From contig DDTO01000002.1 in the NCBI GenBank assembly GCA_002344135.1, positions 360,794 to 424,793 on the forward strand: a DNA stretch of 64,000 nt. The letters run 5' to 3'. The translations under genes were made by a program, and so were the position numbers. The notes below the pieces were generated by a model, which saw nothing but the letters and a program-made list of their open reading frames with translations, had not been told where the DNA came from and made no database searches. Position 1 is the stretch's first letter. Each line of letters starts with the position of its first letter. Source of the stretch: Chthonomonas sp. UBA2362 (GTDB lineage: Bacteria > Armatimonadota > Fimbriimonadia > Fimbriimonadales > Fimbriimonadaceae). Shown in pieces: positions 17,488-26,282 of the stretch.

Positions 17488-18399
17488 ATGGAGATCGTGG
17501 CCTACGGAGGGTGGGACCGCTGCGCGCGGTTCGTCGCGGGCGAGTTGGAGTTGATCGTGACCCTCGAGGTCGGTCCTCGCATTATCCGGTTCGGTCGAAT
17601 CGGTGGGCCGAACGAACTCGTCGAGTACGCCAAGGACATGGGCTCGACCGGCGGATCCGAGTACCGCAGTTACGGCGGGCATCGGCTGTGGGTCGCCCCG
17701 GAAGATCCGATCCTCACCTACGAGCCGGATAACGATCCGGTGGCAACCGACGAAACTGCAATCGGAGTGACCTTCACGAAGCGGGCCGGCGCCCTCGGAA
17801 TCGAGCGGGCGATCGGGGTCCGGATCGAGGAGGGCAGGGTCTTGCTCGAGCACCGGGTGACGAACTTCTCCGAATCGCCGAGGACGCTCGCGCCTTGGTG
17901 CCTGACCGTCATGGCTCCAGGAGGTGTGTGCCTGTTTCCCCAGCCGGAATTCCGTCGGCATTCCGAAGCCCTCTTGCCTGCCGCGCCGCTCGTCCTTTGG
18001 CACTACACTCGGATGGCTGATCCCCGCTGGTCGTGGGGGAGCCGGGTCGTCCGACTCGCCCACGACCCCGCCCTCGGTCCCCAAAAGGTCGGCGCCGCCG
18101 TGCGAGCCGGCTACGCGGCGTATGCGAACCACGGCAATCTCTTCCTCAAGCGTTTTCCTTACCTGCCTGGTGCCGGCTATCCGGACTATGGCTGCAATTT
18201 CGAGACGTTTACACGCCAAGACATGCTCGAGGTCGAGTCGCTCGGCCCACTCGTGACTCTGGGAGGCGGCGAGTCGGTCGTGCACTCGGAGACCTGGTTT
18301 CTCGTTCCAGGAGTGTCGGTTCCACGAGACGACGAAGCCTGTGGAGACTGGCTCGACGGGTTGTCCAGGGAGCGGCCGCCGCATTGGCCAGAGGGGTAA
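17488..18399 (+). CDS. mutarotase-fold (DUF4380-like) protein
   Basis: The 303-residue beta-sandwich protein resembles aldose-1-epimerase-fold proteins: a repeated strand pattern with GPRIIRFGRIGGPNELVEYA near the start, GGHRLWVAPEDP, and LLEHRVTNFSESPRTLAPWCL in the middle. Proteins of this type bind or isomerise sugars, but I cannot see a clear catalytic His/Glu pair. ATG 17488 has TAAACT (17474-17479) 8 nt upstream, suggesting leaderless transcription, and follows the orphan terminator. Confidence 0.65.
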   Translation: MEIVAYGGWDRCARFVAGELELIVTLEVGPRIIRFGRIGGPNELVEYAKDMGSTGGSEYRSYGGHRLWVAPEDPILTYEPDNDPVATDETAIGVTFTKRAGALGIERAIGVRIEEGRVLLEHRVTNFSESPRTLAPWCLTVMAPGGVCLFPQPEFRRHSEALLPAAPLVLWHYTRMADPRWSWGSRVVRLAHDPALGPQKVGAAVRAGYAAYANHGNLFLKRFPYLPGAGYPDYGCNFETFTRQDMLEVESLGPLVTLGGGESVVHSETWFLVPGVSVPRDDEACGDWLDGLSRERPPHWPEG

Positions 18400-18409
18400 A
18401 ACCCGCGGC

Positions 18410-19858
18410 ATGTTCTTTTCGGCCGCCCTTCTGCTTGCCGCTTGTTCCACTCCTCAAGACCACATCCGCGATCTCGATGCCTTCGTCACTCGCTCCATGC
18501 CCGTCTTCAAGGTTCCCGGCGCTGCGGTAGCCATTATCGAAAACGGCAAGGTCGTGCACCTCAAGGGCTACGGCGTGCGCAGCATCGTCACCAATGAGCC
18601 GGTCGACGAGAACACGATCTTCCAGATGGCTTCGGTATCCAAGACCTTTACCGCCACGTTGGCGGCCACCTTGGTTCAATCTGGCAAGTTCGGCTGGGAT
18701 ACGCCGATTTTCAACGTGCTCCCCGAGTTCCGGTTTCCAACTGACTACGGGACTCGCTGGATCACCATGCGCGATCTGCTCGCCCACCGCACCGGATGGC
18801 CGCAGTTCACGGGCGATATGCTGGATAACCTCGGCTACGATCGCCCGGAAATCCTCCGCCGGCTCCGCTATCTGGAACCCTCGTGCAGCCTGCGAGAACG
18901 GCCCAACTATTCCAACCCCGGCTTCTTCGTCGCCGGTGAGGTGTGCGCGCGCGCAGATGGCGGAACCTGGAACACCGCACTTGAGAATCGGGTCCTCAAG
19001 CCCCTCGGCATGACGCGAACGTTCGCGAGCATGAAGGCGATCGAGCGCCCGAACAGTTCGGCCAACCACGGTCTCGTCGACGGGAAGATCGCTCTCATCG
19101 AGCCTTCGGATCAAGACACCATGGGCGCGGCCGGCGGCGTGACATCGACCGCAGCCGACCTCGCAAAGCTTCTGCTCATGTACGTCAACGGCGACTCGAT
19201 TCTCAAGCCGGAAACGATCGAAGACGTTTTCGAACGGGCAATTTCGGCGAAGCCCTCGTTCACCGAACAGCCACCGATCAGCGATACGACCGGCTTCTAC
19301 TACGGAATGGGAGTGGGATCATTCGATTGGGCGGACGTGAGAGTGATCGAAAAGGGTGGCGCACTCGCCGGAGTCCGCACGATCATCATCGTCGTGCCGG
19401 AGAAGAAGGCGGCCATCGCGGTTCTTTCGAACATGAACCTGACGGCCTTTCCCGAGGCCGTTCGAGCGTTCTGGCTCGCCAAACTCATGAATCGCAACCT
19501 GGACCAAGGCATCGAGGCGATCACCAAGACGAGCGCGGCCATGATGACCATGATGGACGTGCCGCCTGCACCGGCCAACCCCAAGCCGTTCGGCGGCACG
19601 ATCGAAGGGATTCTCGGGGTCTACGAGAACGACCTGTATGGGCGGATGGAGATTGTTCGGCAGGGCTCGGACCTCATGGTTCTCGGTGGCCCGGCCAAGC
19701 ACCCCGGCAAACTTCGCCACCTGGACGGCGGCCTCTTCGGCCTCAAATGGCCCGGCGCGACGATGATGGAAGCGGACGTGTTCTTCACGCTCGGCGCGAA
19801 GGACGTTGCCGAGTCGGTGTTCATCGAGTCGCTGGGGACATTCGTTCGGAAGAAGTAG
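18410..19858 (+). CDS. beta-lactamase-fold serine hydrolase, lipoprotein
   Basis: This 482-residue class C beta-lactamase/esterase-like enzyme begins with a lipoprotein leader ending in the lipobox LLAACS. The nucleophile motif SVSK sits in FQMASVSKTFTATLAATLV, and YSN occurs in RPNYSNPGFFVAGEV. A C-terminal extension of about 100 residues resembles the DUF3471-type domain often found after this fold. It probably acts outside the inner membrane on peptides or esters. It starts 10 bp after the mutarotase-like gene. Confidence 0.85.
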   Translation: MFFSAALLLAACSTPQDHIRDLDAFVTRSMPVFKVPGAAVAIIENGKVVHLKGYGVRSIVTNEPVDENTIFQMASVSKTFTATLAATLVQSGKFGWDTPIFNVLPEFRFPTDYGTRWITMRDLLAHRTGWPQFTGDMLDNLGYDRPEILRRLRYLEPSCSLRERPNYSNPGFFVAGEVCARADGGTWNTALENRVLKPLGMTRTFASMKAIERPNSSANHGLVDGKIALIEPSDQDTMGAAGGVTSTAADLAKLLLMYVNGDSILKPETIEDVFERAISAKPSFTEQPPISDTTGFYYGMGVGSFDWADVRVIEKGGALAGVRTIIIVVPEKKAAIAVLSNMNLTAFPEAVRAFWLAKLMNRNLDQGIEAITKTSAAMMTMMDVPPAPANPKPFGGTIEGILGVYENDLYGRMEIVRQGSDLMVLGGPAKHPGKLRHLDGGLFGLKWPGATMMEADVFFTLGAKDVAESVFIESLGTFVRKK

Positions 19859-19861
19859 AGG

Positions 19862-20434
19862 TCAAGGCTGGGTGGCCGTCTTGGCGGCCGCGGTCACTCG
19901 CTGGATGAAGTCGGTCTTCGCCAGGGTGTAGGCGATTCGGTCGCCGCGGTGCTCCGCGCAGAGCCGAACCTTCAAGGCGACGTATTCTGCGGCGACGTCG
20001 GGATTCGCGATGAGGAAGTCGCGGAAGAGAAGCCGGTCCCAATGCTCGAAGTGTGGTTCCACCATGTGAATGTGATGGGTCCGGCGGCCCTCGTCGTCCC
20101 TGCGAATGAACCACGCATAGAAAGGCGGAACGTCATCCCCGAAGGAGGGCCGCCAGAAGTAATCACACCCCTCCGATTCCAAGATCGGCACGATGCGTCG
20201 CCTCACGTCTTCGAGGTCCCAAACCTCCACGAGCAAGTCGACGATCGGCTTTGCCGCGAGCCCCGGAACCGCGGTGCTCCCGAAATGCTCGATCCGGCCT
20301 AGAGCGTCGTTGGGAAGGCTTGCGAGCAGCCTGAGCCGTTCCTCCTCGAACATCGCGGGCCATCGGGGATCGTAGTCGACGACCTCGACGTCTTCGGCAA
20401 GCACGCGTGCGAACTTTTCTTCGAGGGTCTCCAT
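19862..20434 (-). CDS. GrpB-family (UPF0157) nucleotidyltransferase-fold protein
   Basis: This 190-residue GrpB-family protein has VEVVDYDPRWPAMFEEER near the N-terminus, then the nucleotidyltransferase-like IEHFGSTAVPGLAAKPIVDLLVEV, and later the family pattern THHIHMVEPHFEHWDRLLFRDFL. The fold has the GS and DLxV residues of a nucleotidyltransferase, but no reaction is established for most members. It is convergent with the serine hydrolase, 3 bp away. Confidence 0.9.
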   Translation of the reverse strand: METLEEKFARVLAEDVEVVDYDPRWPAMFEEERLRLLASLPNDALGRIEHFGSTAVPGLAAKPIVDLLVEVWDLEDVRRRIVPILESEGCDYFWRPSFGDDVPPFYAWFIRRDDEGRRTHHIHMVEPHFEHWDRLLFRDFLIANPDVAAEYVALKVRLCAEHRGDRIAYTLAKTDFIQRVTAAAKTATQP

Positions 20435-20488
20435 ATAGGCAAAGCAAGGCGCCCTCCGGGGTTCCGAAGGGCGCCTAACGCAATCTGG

Positions 20489-20562
<74 letters not shown>

Positions 20563-20614
20563 ACTCTAGCCCCTATTATGGCCGATTCTCGCCGGTTTGT
20601 AAAGCCGCCTGGGT

Positions 20615-21355
20615 CTAGGCGAGCTGCGGCTCGGCGATTCCGAGGCTCTCTTCGAAGCCGGCCATGACGTTCATCGCGTGGACGATTTGTGCCGCGCCGC
20701 ATTTGCCGTCGCGGTCGGCCGCCACGCGCACGCTAAGCAGCCCGGCCAGACTCGCCGAGCCCTGTTCGGGCGAAAAGTCGAGTCGGAAGTACGCGTAGGG
20801 TGTGGCGTCTGCTCGATTGGGCTCCCATCCCGGTCCACTCCATCGCCGAACGAAGAAGGATCGTCCGAAGCACTCGTCGTAGAGGTCTTCGATCGATCCC
20901 GAGTCGGCCGGTGGCAGGACCGCCATCATCGCGGTCACCGCGAGGACAGCGCCTGAGGCTAAGGGGCCGACTTGGAGATGGGCGCCGCTCGTCCAGCCTT
21001 CCATGGAAAGCCACTCGCCGACTTCGTCGGGGTCGGCTTCGAAATCGGTGACGATGCTGGGGGGCTCTGCGATCAGGCCAGCTTTGGCGACCGGGCCGAG
21101 CGCAATGAGGGCGAGCGTCGAGGCCGGTGACGGCACCGAGACCGCGTCGGCGCACACCATCGGGTTGTTGTCCATTAGTTCGACGAGTCCTCGAACGGGA
21201 CAATCCCGATCCCCGACCCGGACTTCGCGCCGTCGCCCGTCTTGCCAGTAGGCCAAGCCCTTCGAAGGCCCGTTCTGGAGCGTCACTTCGACTTCCGGAT
21301 GGGATTCCAAGAGTCGAAGCAATGCGCGATCGGCGGGTCTAGCGACTTGGATCAC
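20615..21355 (-). CDS. degenerate ArgC-like semialdehyde dehydrogenase-fold protein
   Basis: The 246-residue protein shows an N-acetyl-glutamyl-phosphate reductase pattern. DRALLRLLESHPEVEV resembles the ArgC stretch after its Rossmann glycines. VPSPASTLALIALGPVAKAGLI lies where ArgC has its catalytic cysteine. CGAAQIVHAMNVMAGFEESLGI matches the ArgC C-terminal helix. The N-terminal glycine-rich NADP loop is missing and the cysteine motif NPGCYPT reads VPSPAST, so reductase activity is unlikely. Its ATG overlaps the stop of the upstream secreted protein (ATGA). Function is unknown; the relationship to ArgC is my inference. Confidence 0.6.
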   Translation of the reverse strand: MIQVARPADRALLRLLESHPEVEVTLQNGPSKGLAYWQDGRRREVRVGDRDCPVRGLVELMDNNPMVCADAVSVPSPASTLALIALGPVAKAGLIAEPPSIVTDFEADPDEVGEWLSMEGWTSGAHLQVGPLASGAVLAVTAMMAVLPPADSGSIEDLYDECFGRSFFVRRWSGPGWEPNRADATPYAYFRLDFSPEQGSASLAGLLSVRVAADRDGKCGAAQIVHAMNVMAGFEESLGIAEPQLA

Positions 21356-22026
21356 TTTCGGACGACGGTCATCTTCATCCCATAGGTGGCGGACGGGGCG
21401 CTGCCCTGCTTCATGGAGGTCTTGATATTCATCGTCGAGCCGTGCAGAGTCCCGTCGGCGACCATGAGGGTCATCGTCCCGGTTCCCGTGACGCCCACGC
21501 CACTGCCGCCGGTGCTGTTCATCTTAACGGCGATTTCCGCCACTTGTTGGCCGTTCAGGGTTTTAATGCCCTTGAACGTGTAGGTCGAGTTCACCTTCAT
21601 CTTGGAGCCCATCACCGGCGCGTCCGTCGATTGCGTCCAGCTTTCGCCGACTTTCATAGCCTTGGTTGGCAATTGGGCGTTGCCGACGCCCGCCATGGTC
21701 TGTCCCGCCGCGCTGCCTTCGACGATCTTGCCCTGGGAGTTCATCTTGATGGTGACGTCTTGCGGCTTGCCGCCCATGATCGCCCCGACCGTGTACTTGA
21801 GCGTGTAGATCCCGTTCTTGACGTCCGTGACCGTCATCGTGAGGGGCGCCTTCATCGGCTGCATTCCGGCCATGTCCACGGCGGTCGTGGTCTCGTACGA
21901 GATCTTCTGGCCCTTCGTGTACTTAACTCGGAATGTGTATGCATCGCCCGACTTGGCGACCTGCGAGATCGCGAGCGAGGCGAGGCCAAGGGCGGTGATG
22001 GCGGCGGCGAATCGAATCGATTTCAT
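21352..22026 (-). CDS. secreted beta-rich protein, DUF6263-like
   Basis: The 224-residue protein starts with a signal peptide (MKSIRFAAAITALGLASLAISQ) and then forms a beta-rich domain containing KYTKGQKISYETTTAVDMAG. It parallels the protein at 7655-8320 in length, leader and strand pattern, so the two are probable paralogs. An AGGAG ribosome site precedes ATG 22026. It is translationally coupled to the ArgC-like gene downstream. No enzymatic motif is visible. Confidence 0.65.
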   Translation of the reverse strand: MKSIRFAAAITALGLASLAISQVAKSGDAYTFRVKYTKGQKISYETTTAVDMAGMQPMKAPLTMTVTDVKNGIYTLKYTVGAIMGGKPQDVTIKMNSQGKIVEGSAAGQTMAGVGNAQLPTKAMKVGESWTQSTDAPVMGSKMKVNSTYTFKGIKTLNGQQVAEIAVKMNSTGGSGVGVTGTGTMTLMVADGTLHGSTMNIKTSMKQGSAPSATYGMKMTVVRK

Positions 22027-22041
22027 AACTTACTCCTACGT

Positions 22042-22911
22042 CTAAGACGTCTTCGCGGGTGCACGGTCAGCCCGGATGGGCACCCGGAACACTGGGAAGG
22101 GGCTGCCTTCGGTGGTCATCATCAGGGAGGCGCCATCGTGCGAATAACAGATCGCCTCCCCTCCTCGGTGGTCGGCGACCGGCGCCGGGCGAGGTTTGGA
22201 ACGCCACCATGCGGTGCGATCCTTGGGCACATCGAACTCGAGGGCGCCCGTGTAGGTGCGTAGGACGACATAACGGCCGTCGGGCGAGAACGCCCCGTCG
22301 GTGACGAGGAGGCCGCCCTGGCGATCGGTGCCGCCGGTGTCCACCTTCAGTTCGCCCGCCTTTTTTAGGCGTACCTTTCCTCCCGCCTTGCCCAAAGTGC
22401 CGTTGTACACTTCCGCCGGCCCTTGGCTCGTCTTAGTAACGATCCAGATCGCACCGGTCTTCGGGTCCACCGAAAGGGCTTCGGCGTTTCGGGGCCCGTT
22501 CGGGTACTGGAGGGTATAGCGCTCCAGGCGGTCCACCCGGGTCTGCCCTCCCGCGACCGGCTCGGGGAACCGGTAGACCTGGACCTCCGTCCGGATTTGG
22601 AGGTTGTCGCCGATGTCGCCCAGGTAGACCCAATCGGTCTGCTTCTCGCGGCGCGTGGCCATGCCCTCCCAGTCGATGTTGGCCGCACCTTCGATCAGGT
22701 ACTCGGCCAGGACCTTGCCCTTTAGGTCGAATCGGTACAGCCGGGCGGGGTTTCCGCTGTCGTTGTGCGTGAGGAACGTGCCCGGTCGGAGCCGACTCGC
22801 GGCGAGTCCCGAGCTTTCAGTTACACGCTCGTCCAGGACCCGGCAGGCTTCTTCGACCGGGCCGAATGTCCGGTCGGAGCCGAGTAACGAGACGAGAACG
22901 GCCTCAATCAC
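22042..22911 (-). CDS. beta-propeller-like protein, unknown
   Basis: The 289-residue protein has repeated strand blocks with propeller-like turns: FLTHNDSGNPARLYRFDLKG, WVYLGDIGDNLQIR, NAEALSVDPKTGAIWIVTK and GAFSPDGRYVVLRTYTG. This pattern occurs in esterase-like phytase and strictosidine synthase-type propellers, but I see no assured active site. There is no clear signal peptide. The GTG start at 22911 has TAGACT (22918-22923) 6 nt upstream, suggesting a leaderless mRNA. Confidence 0.6.
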   Translation of the reverse strand: MIEAVLVSLLGSDRTFGPVEEACRVLDERVTESSGLAASRLRPGTFLTHNDSGNPARLYRFDLKGKVLAEYLIEGAANIDWEGMATRREKQTDWVYLGDIGDNLQIRTEVQVYRFPEPVAGGQTRVDRLERYTLQYPNGPRNAEALSVDPKTGAIWIVTKTSQGPAEVYNGTLGKAGGKVRLKKAGELKVDTGGTDRQGGLLVTDGAFSPDGRYVVLRTYTGALEFDVPKDRTAWWRSKPRPAPVADHRGGEAICYSHDGASLMMTTEGSPFPVFRVPIRADRAPAKTS

Positions 22912-23032
22912 GTGCAGAGTCTAGCCCGCAATGCCAATATCGAGCAAGCCAAGGCGCCGACCGGCATGGAGGTTGATGTATCATAGGCCTTTGAAGGCGC
23001 CTCGTCGCGCCGCTTCGAGGAGACTGAGTTTC

Positions 23033-23602
23033 ATGCTGAACACGATCGTTTGCGCCCTGACGTTCGCCCCGGCGGCGCTCGTTGCCGATAATCCCGTCGT
23101 GTGCCCGGTCAGCGGGTTGCCGCCACGACAGAACGCGCCGATGCTGGACTATGCCGGCATACGGTTCAAGTATTGCTCGACGGGCTGTCGCGCGAGGTTC
23201 GAAGAGGCTCCGAAGCGATACTTCGGCATGGCGAAAAACACGGTCGGCACGTCGCTGTTCGACCCCGTCAGCCACTGGCGAGCCGATACCAACCGCAACA
23301 TGGTTTCGGAGAGCGACTTCGGTTCAGTTCGCTTCTTCTTCGACTCGCGTGAAAACAAGATCGTGTTCGACGCGAACCCGCGACAGTATCCCGGCGTCCC
23401 CACCAAAGTCTGCCTCACCGACCCCGTTACGGGCCAGCGGCTCCCATACTACGACGCCGCGGTCTCGTATGCCGACCACATGGGCGTGCGGTACTTTTTC
23501 GGTTCCGTGAGTTCTCAGGGCACCTTCTTGGACAATCCGGCAGGTTATGCCGCGGGTGTCTCGCAATACGTCGTGACGCCACCGACCTTCAAGATGAACT
23601 AA
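23033..23602 (+). CDS. secreted protein of three YHS-like repeats
   Basis: The 189-residue protein has a leader MLNTIVCALTFAPAALVA and then three units resembling YHS/TRASH metal-binding domains. The first (about 20-62) has CPVSG, RFKYCSTGC and a closing RYF, with three cysteines. The second (about 68-118) reads FDPVSH, VRFFFDS and NPRQYPG, and has none. The third (about 120-170) reads CLTDPVTG, VRYFFGS and NPAGY, with one cysteine. YHS domains often bind copper or other metals. A GAGGAG sequence precedes ATG 23033. Confidence 0.65.
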   Translation: MLNTIVCALTFAPAALVADNPVVCPVSGLPPRQNAPMLDYAGIRFKYCSTGCRARFEEAPKRYFGMAKNTVGTSLFDPVSHWRADTNRNMVSESDFGSVRFFFDSRENKIVFDANPRQYPGVPTKVCLTDPVTGQRLPYYDAAVSYADHMGVRYFFGSVSSQGTFLDNPAGYAAGVSQYVVTPPTFKMN

Positions 23603-23619
23603 CGAGGAGCGTCGGCATC

Positions 23620-23928
23620 GTGAGGCCGATCTACTACCGACTCGACGAGTTTGGCGAGGCGATTCCGTGCGACTTCCTCGAAGGCACGCGCCTTCTCGCG
23701 ATGGCAGAGGGTCGCTTGGTAGGGCGAACGCGCCTCCCCGACGGACGGATGATCGCAACCGCGTTTCTCGTGTTCGATCACGCGCCCTTCGCCAAGCGTC
23801 CGGTGCTGTTCGATACCGTGCTCTACGGCGCGGACGGCACGGAGCGCGTCATTGCTCGGTATTCGAACCGGCGCGAGGCGGAGCGCGGTCATAGCGAGTT
23901 TGCCTCGCTTATCCGACTCCTCGGCTAG
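23620..23928 (+). CDS. small hypothetical protein
   Basis: The 102-residue protein contains RLVGRTRLPDGRMIATAFLVFDH and FDTVLYGADGTERVIARYSNRREAERGH. It starts at GTG 23620 after GAGGAG and follows the YHS-repeat gene by 17 bp, so the two are probably cotranscribed. No family is recognised. Its end overlaps the convergent greA by 4 bp. Confidence 0.6.
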   Translation: MRPIYYRLDEFGEAIPCDFLEGTRLLAMAEGRLVGRTRLPDGRMIATAFLVFDHAPFAKRPVLFDTVLYGADGTERVIARYSNRREAERGHSEFASLIRLLG

Positions 23929-24428
23929 CGCCGGATCTTGACGATCTTGTAGCGAATGTTCCCAGCGGGCGCCTCGAATTCGACGGTCTCGTCGAGTTTC
24001 CGGCCATAGAGTGCCAGCCCCATCGGCGATTCGACACTGATCAGGTCATTATCGGGGTCGGCCTCGATGCTGGCGACCATGCGAACTTCGAACTCGATTT
24101 TTCTGTCTTCGTCGCGGACGGTGACATATGAGCCGAAGCCCACATGATCCGTGGGGATCGCCTTCGTCTCCAGCTGCTGGGCGCCGGCGAAGATGGCCTT
24201 GAGTTCGCCGATCCGGTTCTCCACCATCGCCTGCTCGAACTTGACTTCGTCGAGCTCACTGTTGTCCTCGCTGAACTCGCCGTGCTGCTTGCTGTCGCGC
24301 AAGCGCTCAGCGATCTCGGCCCGTTTAACCACGGTAAGGTTCTCCAGCTCACGGTGGAGTCTCGTATAGCCCTCGGGCGTGAGGAGCAACGTTTGCGGGG
24401 TTGTCGCGGTCATGTCGAGTTCGTCCAT
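23925..24428 (-). CDS. greA: transcription elongation factor GreA
   Basis: This 167-residue GreA-family protein helps RNA polymerase cleave backtracked transcripts. The N-terminal coiled coil begins LLTPEGYTRLHRELENL and carries the tip residues in HGEFSEDNSELDEVK. The C-terminal FKBP-like domain has IPTDHVGFGSYVTVRDED and ISVESPMGLALYGRKLDETVEFEAP. ATG 24428 follows an AAAGGA ribosome site. A perfect TATAAT (24456-24461) lies upstream. A longer frame to 24587 is not supported. Confidence 0.92.
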   Translation of the reverse strand: MDELDMTATTPQTLLLTPEGYTRLHRELENLTVVKRAEIAERLRDSKQHGEFSEDNSELDEVKFEQAMVENRIGELKAIFAGAQQLETKAIPTDHVGFGSYVTVRDEDRKIEFEVRMVASIEADPDNDLISVESPMGLALYGRKLDETVEFEAPAGNIRYKIVKIRR

Positions 24429-24455
24429 CGTGGTCGTCCTTTCGGGGGAATCGCG

Positions 24456-24461
24456 CATTAT
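24456..24461 (-). promoter_or_regulatory. -10 box of greA
   Basis: The minus strand reads TATAAT here, about 28 nt before the greA start codon and upstream of its AAAGGA ribosome site. No good -35 hexamer is evident at the usual spacing. Confidence 0.5.
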
Positions 24462-24647
24462 ATCCCAAGTAGATACGATCGCCGCCTGACGCACGTTCGT
24501 GCGGCGCATCATTCGTTCCCGATCTCTACGGGCTAACGACCGGCAAGAGTGCCGGTTTCGTTCGATTGTCGCCTCGGGGCCGCGCACCTGCTTACTCCGC
24601 TTCGGGCACGAGGGAGATGGCTCTTACGGCCATAATTCGGGCACGTC

Positions 24648-25526
24648 ATGCGCCAGAAGCGTCTGGGCTACCTCTTCATCGCACCGGCGACGCTGCACCT
24701 TTTCGTGTTCGCGCTCTTCCCGCTTGCCTACACGCTGTATCTGTCCTTCTTCAAGGTAAACCTGCTGCAGGGCGAGCGGACGTTCGTAGGTGGCCAGAAC
24801 TACGCTTACACCTTTAGCGACGGCCTCTTTTGGAACGCGATGGCGAATTCACTGCGCTATGCGCTCTTCAGCGTGCCCGCGGGGATGGCATTGGCGCTCG
24901 CAGTCGCCCTGCTCGTGAGCCGCAAGCTTTGGGGGATGTCCTGGTTCCGGACGATCTACTACATCCCCGCGATCGCTTCGGGAGTGGCGATCTCGATGCT
25001 CTGGATTTACATCTACCTCCCCGAAACCGGCCTACTCAACACCCTCTTCGGCATGGTGGGGATCACGAACAAGACGGACTTCCTCAAGGACCCGGCTTGG
25101 GCGATGTGGGCGCTCGTGTTCATGTCGATCTGGATCGGCCTCGGACCCAAAATGGTCCTATTCGTCGCCGGGCTCATGGGCATCCCGGCATCGCTCTACG
25201 AAGCGGCCGAATTGGACGGCGCGGGTTCTTGGCGGACGTTCTGGTCGGTGACGCTGCCGATGCTCGCTCCGACGACGCTGTTCGTGCTCGTCACGTCGAC
25301 GATCGGCGCCTTGCAGATCTTCACCCCGATCTACGTGATGACGCAGGGTGGCCCCGGAGATGCCACCGACGTGGTGGGCTTCCACATCTATGTCGAGGCC
25401 TGGAAGAAGTTCCTTATCGGAATTGCCGCGACGAAGTCGTTCGTGCTGCTGCTGGTCATTTTGCTCGCGGCGTGGCTCCAGTTCCGGCTGATGCGTAACT
25501 CGATGCGCGGCTATTCCGCGGGTTGA
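24648..25526 (+). CDS. sugar ABC transporter permease (MalF/UgpA type)
   Basis: The 292-residue inner-membrane permease has six helices and the binding-protein-dependent transport signature EAAELDGAGSWRTFWSVTLPML, which contacts the ATPase. The opening MRQKRLGYLFIAPATLHLFVFALFPLAYTLYLSFFKVN is typical of sugar uptake permeases of the MalF subfamily. No second permease, binding protein or ATPase gene adjoins it, so the substrate is unknown and its partners lie elsewhere. CATAAT (24631-24636) precedes the start by 11 nt. Confidence 0.9.
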   Translation: MRQKRLGYLFIAPATLHLFVFALFPLAYTLYLSFFKVNLLQGERTFVGGQNYAYTFSDGLFWNAMANSLRYALFSVPAGMALALAVALLVSRKLWGMSWFRTIYYIPAIASGVAISMLWIYIYLPETGLLNTLFGMVGITNKTDFLKDPAWAMWALVFMSIWIGLGPKMVLFVAGLMGIPASLYEAAELDGAGSWRTFWSVTLPMLAPTTLFVLVTSTIGALQIFTPIYVMTQGGPGDATDVVGFHIYVEAWKKFLIGIAATKSFVLLLVILLAAWLQFRLMRNSMRGYSAG

Positions 25527-25557
25527 GGCGCCCTGGAAACGTATAAAATCTACTCAG

Positions 25558-25932
25558 GTGGCCTCTTCTAGCTCATTCCATCAGTGGCTTCAGCGGCAGC
25601 ACGGCATCGGCGCGCTGCTCTTGCCACTCGCTGCGCTCGTCGTACTCGTGATTGCCCTTTGGCTGAACCAGAGTCCAGGCCCGATCGAAGAGCCGACACC
25701 GTTCCAGGACTATCCGCTCGATGCGGGGACGCCTAGGATCGACTCGTCGGCGGAGCCGGACCCCGTGGCGCCGATGCCGGAAGAACAGCCTGTCCGGTCG
25801 CGCGCCGCCGAAGATCGACCGCCGTCCACTCCTCCCGCGCCGCCGGCGGAGCAGGCGCCGGGGAACCCAGTAAGGGATCTCGGGAGTCCCGCCCGCTCGG
25901 ACGAGGTGCCCGCCCCGCCGGGTGCCGAGTAA
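25558..25932 (+). CDS. membrane-anchored Pro/Glu-rich protein, unknown
   Basis: The 124-residue protein has one helix (GIGALLLPLAALVVLVIALWL) followed by ~85 disordered residues rich in Pro, Glu and Ala. It starts at GTG 25558 with a TATAAA-like stretch about 10 nt upstream. It probably exposes a flexible extracytoplasmic tail. No domain is recognised. Confidence 0.55.
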   Translation: MASSSSFHQWLQRQHGIGALLLPLAALVVLVIALWLNQSPGPIEEPTPFQDYPLDAGTPRIDSSAEPDPVAPMPEEQPVRSRAAEDRPPSTPPAPPAEQAPGNPVRDLGSPARSDEVPAPPGAE

Positions 25933-25958
25933 AGCCGCCTCGCGGTAATCTCTTGCCG

Positions 25959-26216
25959 ATGCCCTACATCGTCGCCGAGCCCTGCATCGGAGTCAAGGAC
26001 AAGTCCTGCATGAACGTCTGCCCCGTCGATTGTATATTCGAGGGCGATGAGATGGTCTATATCGACCCCGACCTCTGCATCGACTGCGGCTTATGCGAGC
26101 CCGAATGCCCGGTCACCGCGATCTTCGTCGACACCGACGTGCCGACACAGTGGCGTGACTACATCGAGCAGAACCGAGTCGAATCCAAAAAGATTCAGGG
26201 CATCGATCCGGGCTAA
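25959..26216 (+). CDS. bacterial-type 7Fe ferredoxin
   Basis: This 85-residue ferredoxin has two cluster motifs. The first, CIGVKDKSCMNVCPVDC, has the spacing expected for the cluster that is [3Fe-4S] or [4Fe-4S] in 7Fe ferredoxins. The second, CIDCGLCEPECP, is a classic [4Fe-4S] site. It serves as a soluble electron carrier. ATG 25959 is chosen over TTG 25953. TAATCT (25946-25951) lies 7 nt before it, fitting a leaderless start. Confidence 0.92.
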   Translation: MPYIVAEPCIGVKDKSCMNVCPVDCIFEGDEMVYIDPDLCIDCGLCEPECPVTAIFVDTDVPTQWRDYIEQNRVESKKIQGIDPG

Positions 26217-26282
26217 ACCTAGAGTCGATTCCGAGGTTTTCCTCTAACTCCCGCATTCCTACCCGCCGATACAGATGGTGGG

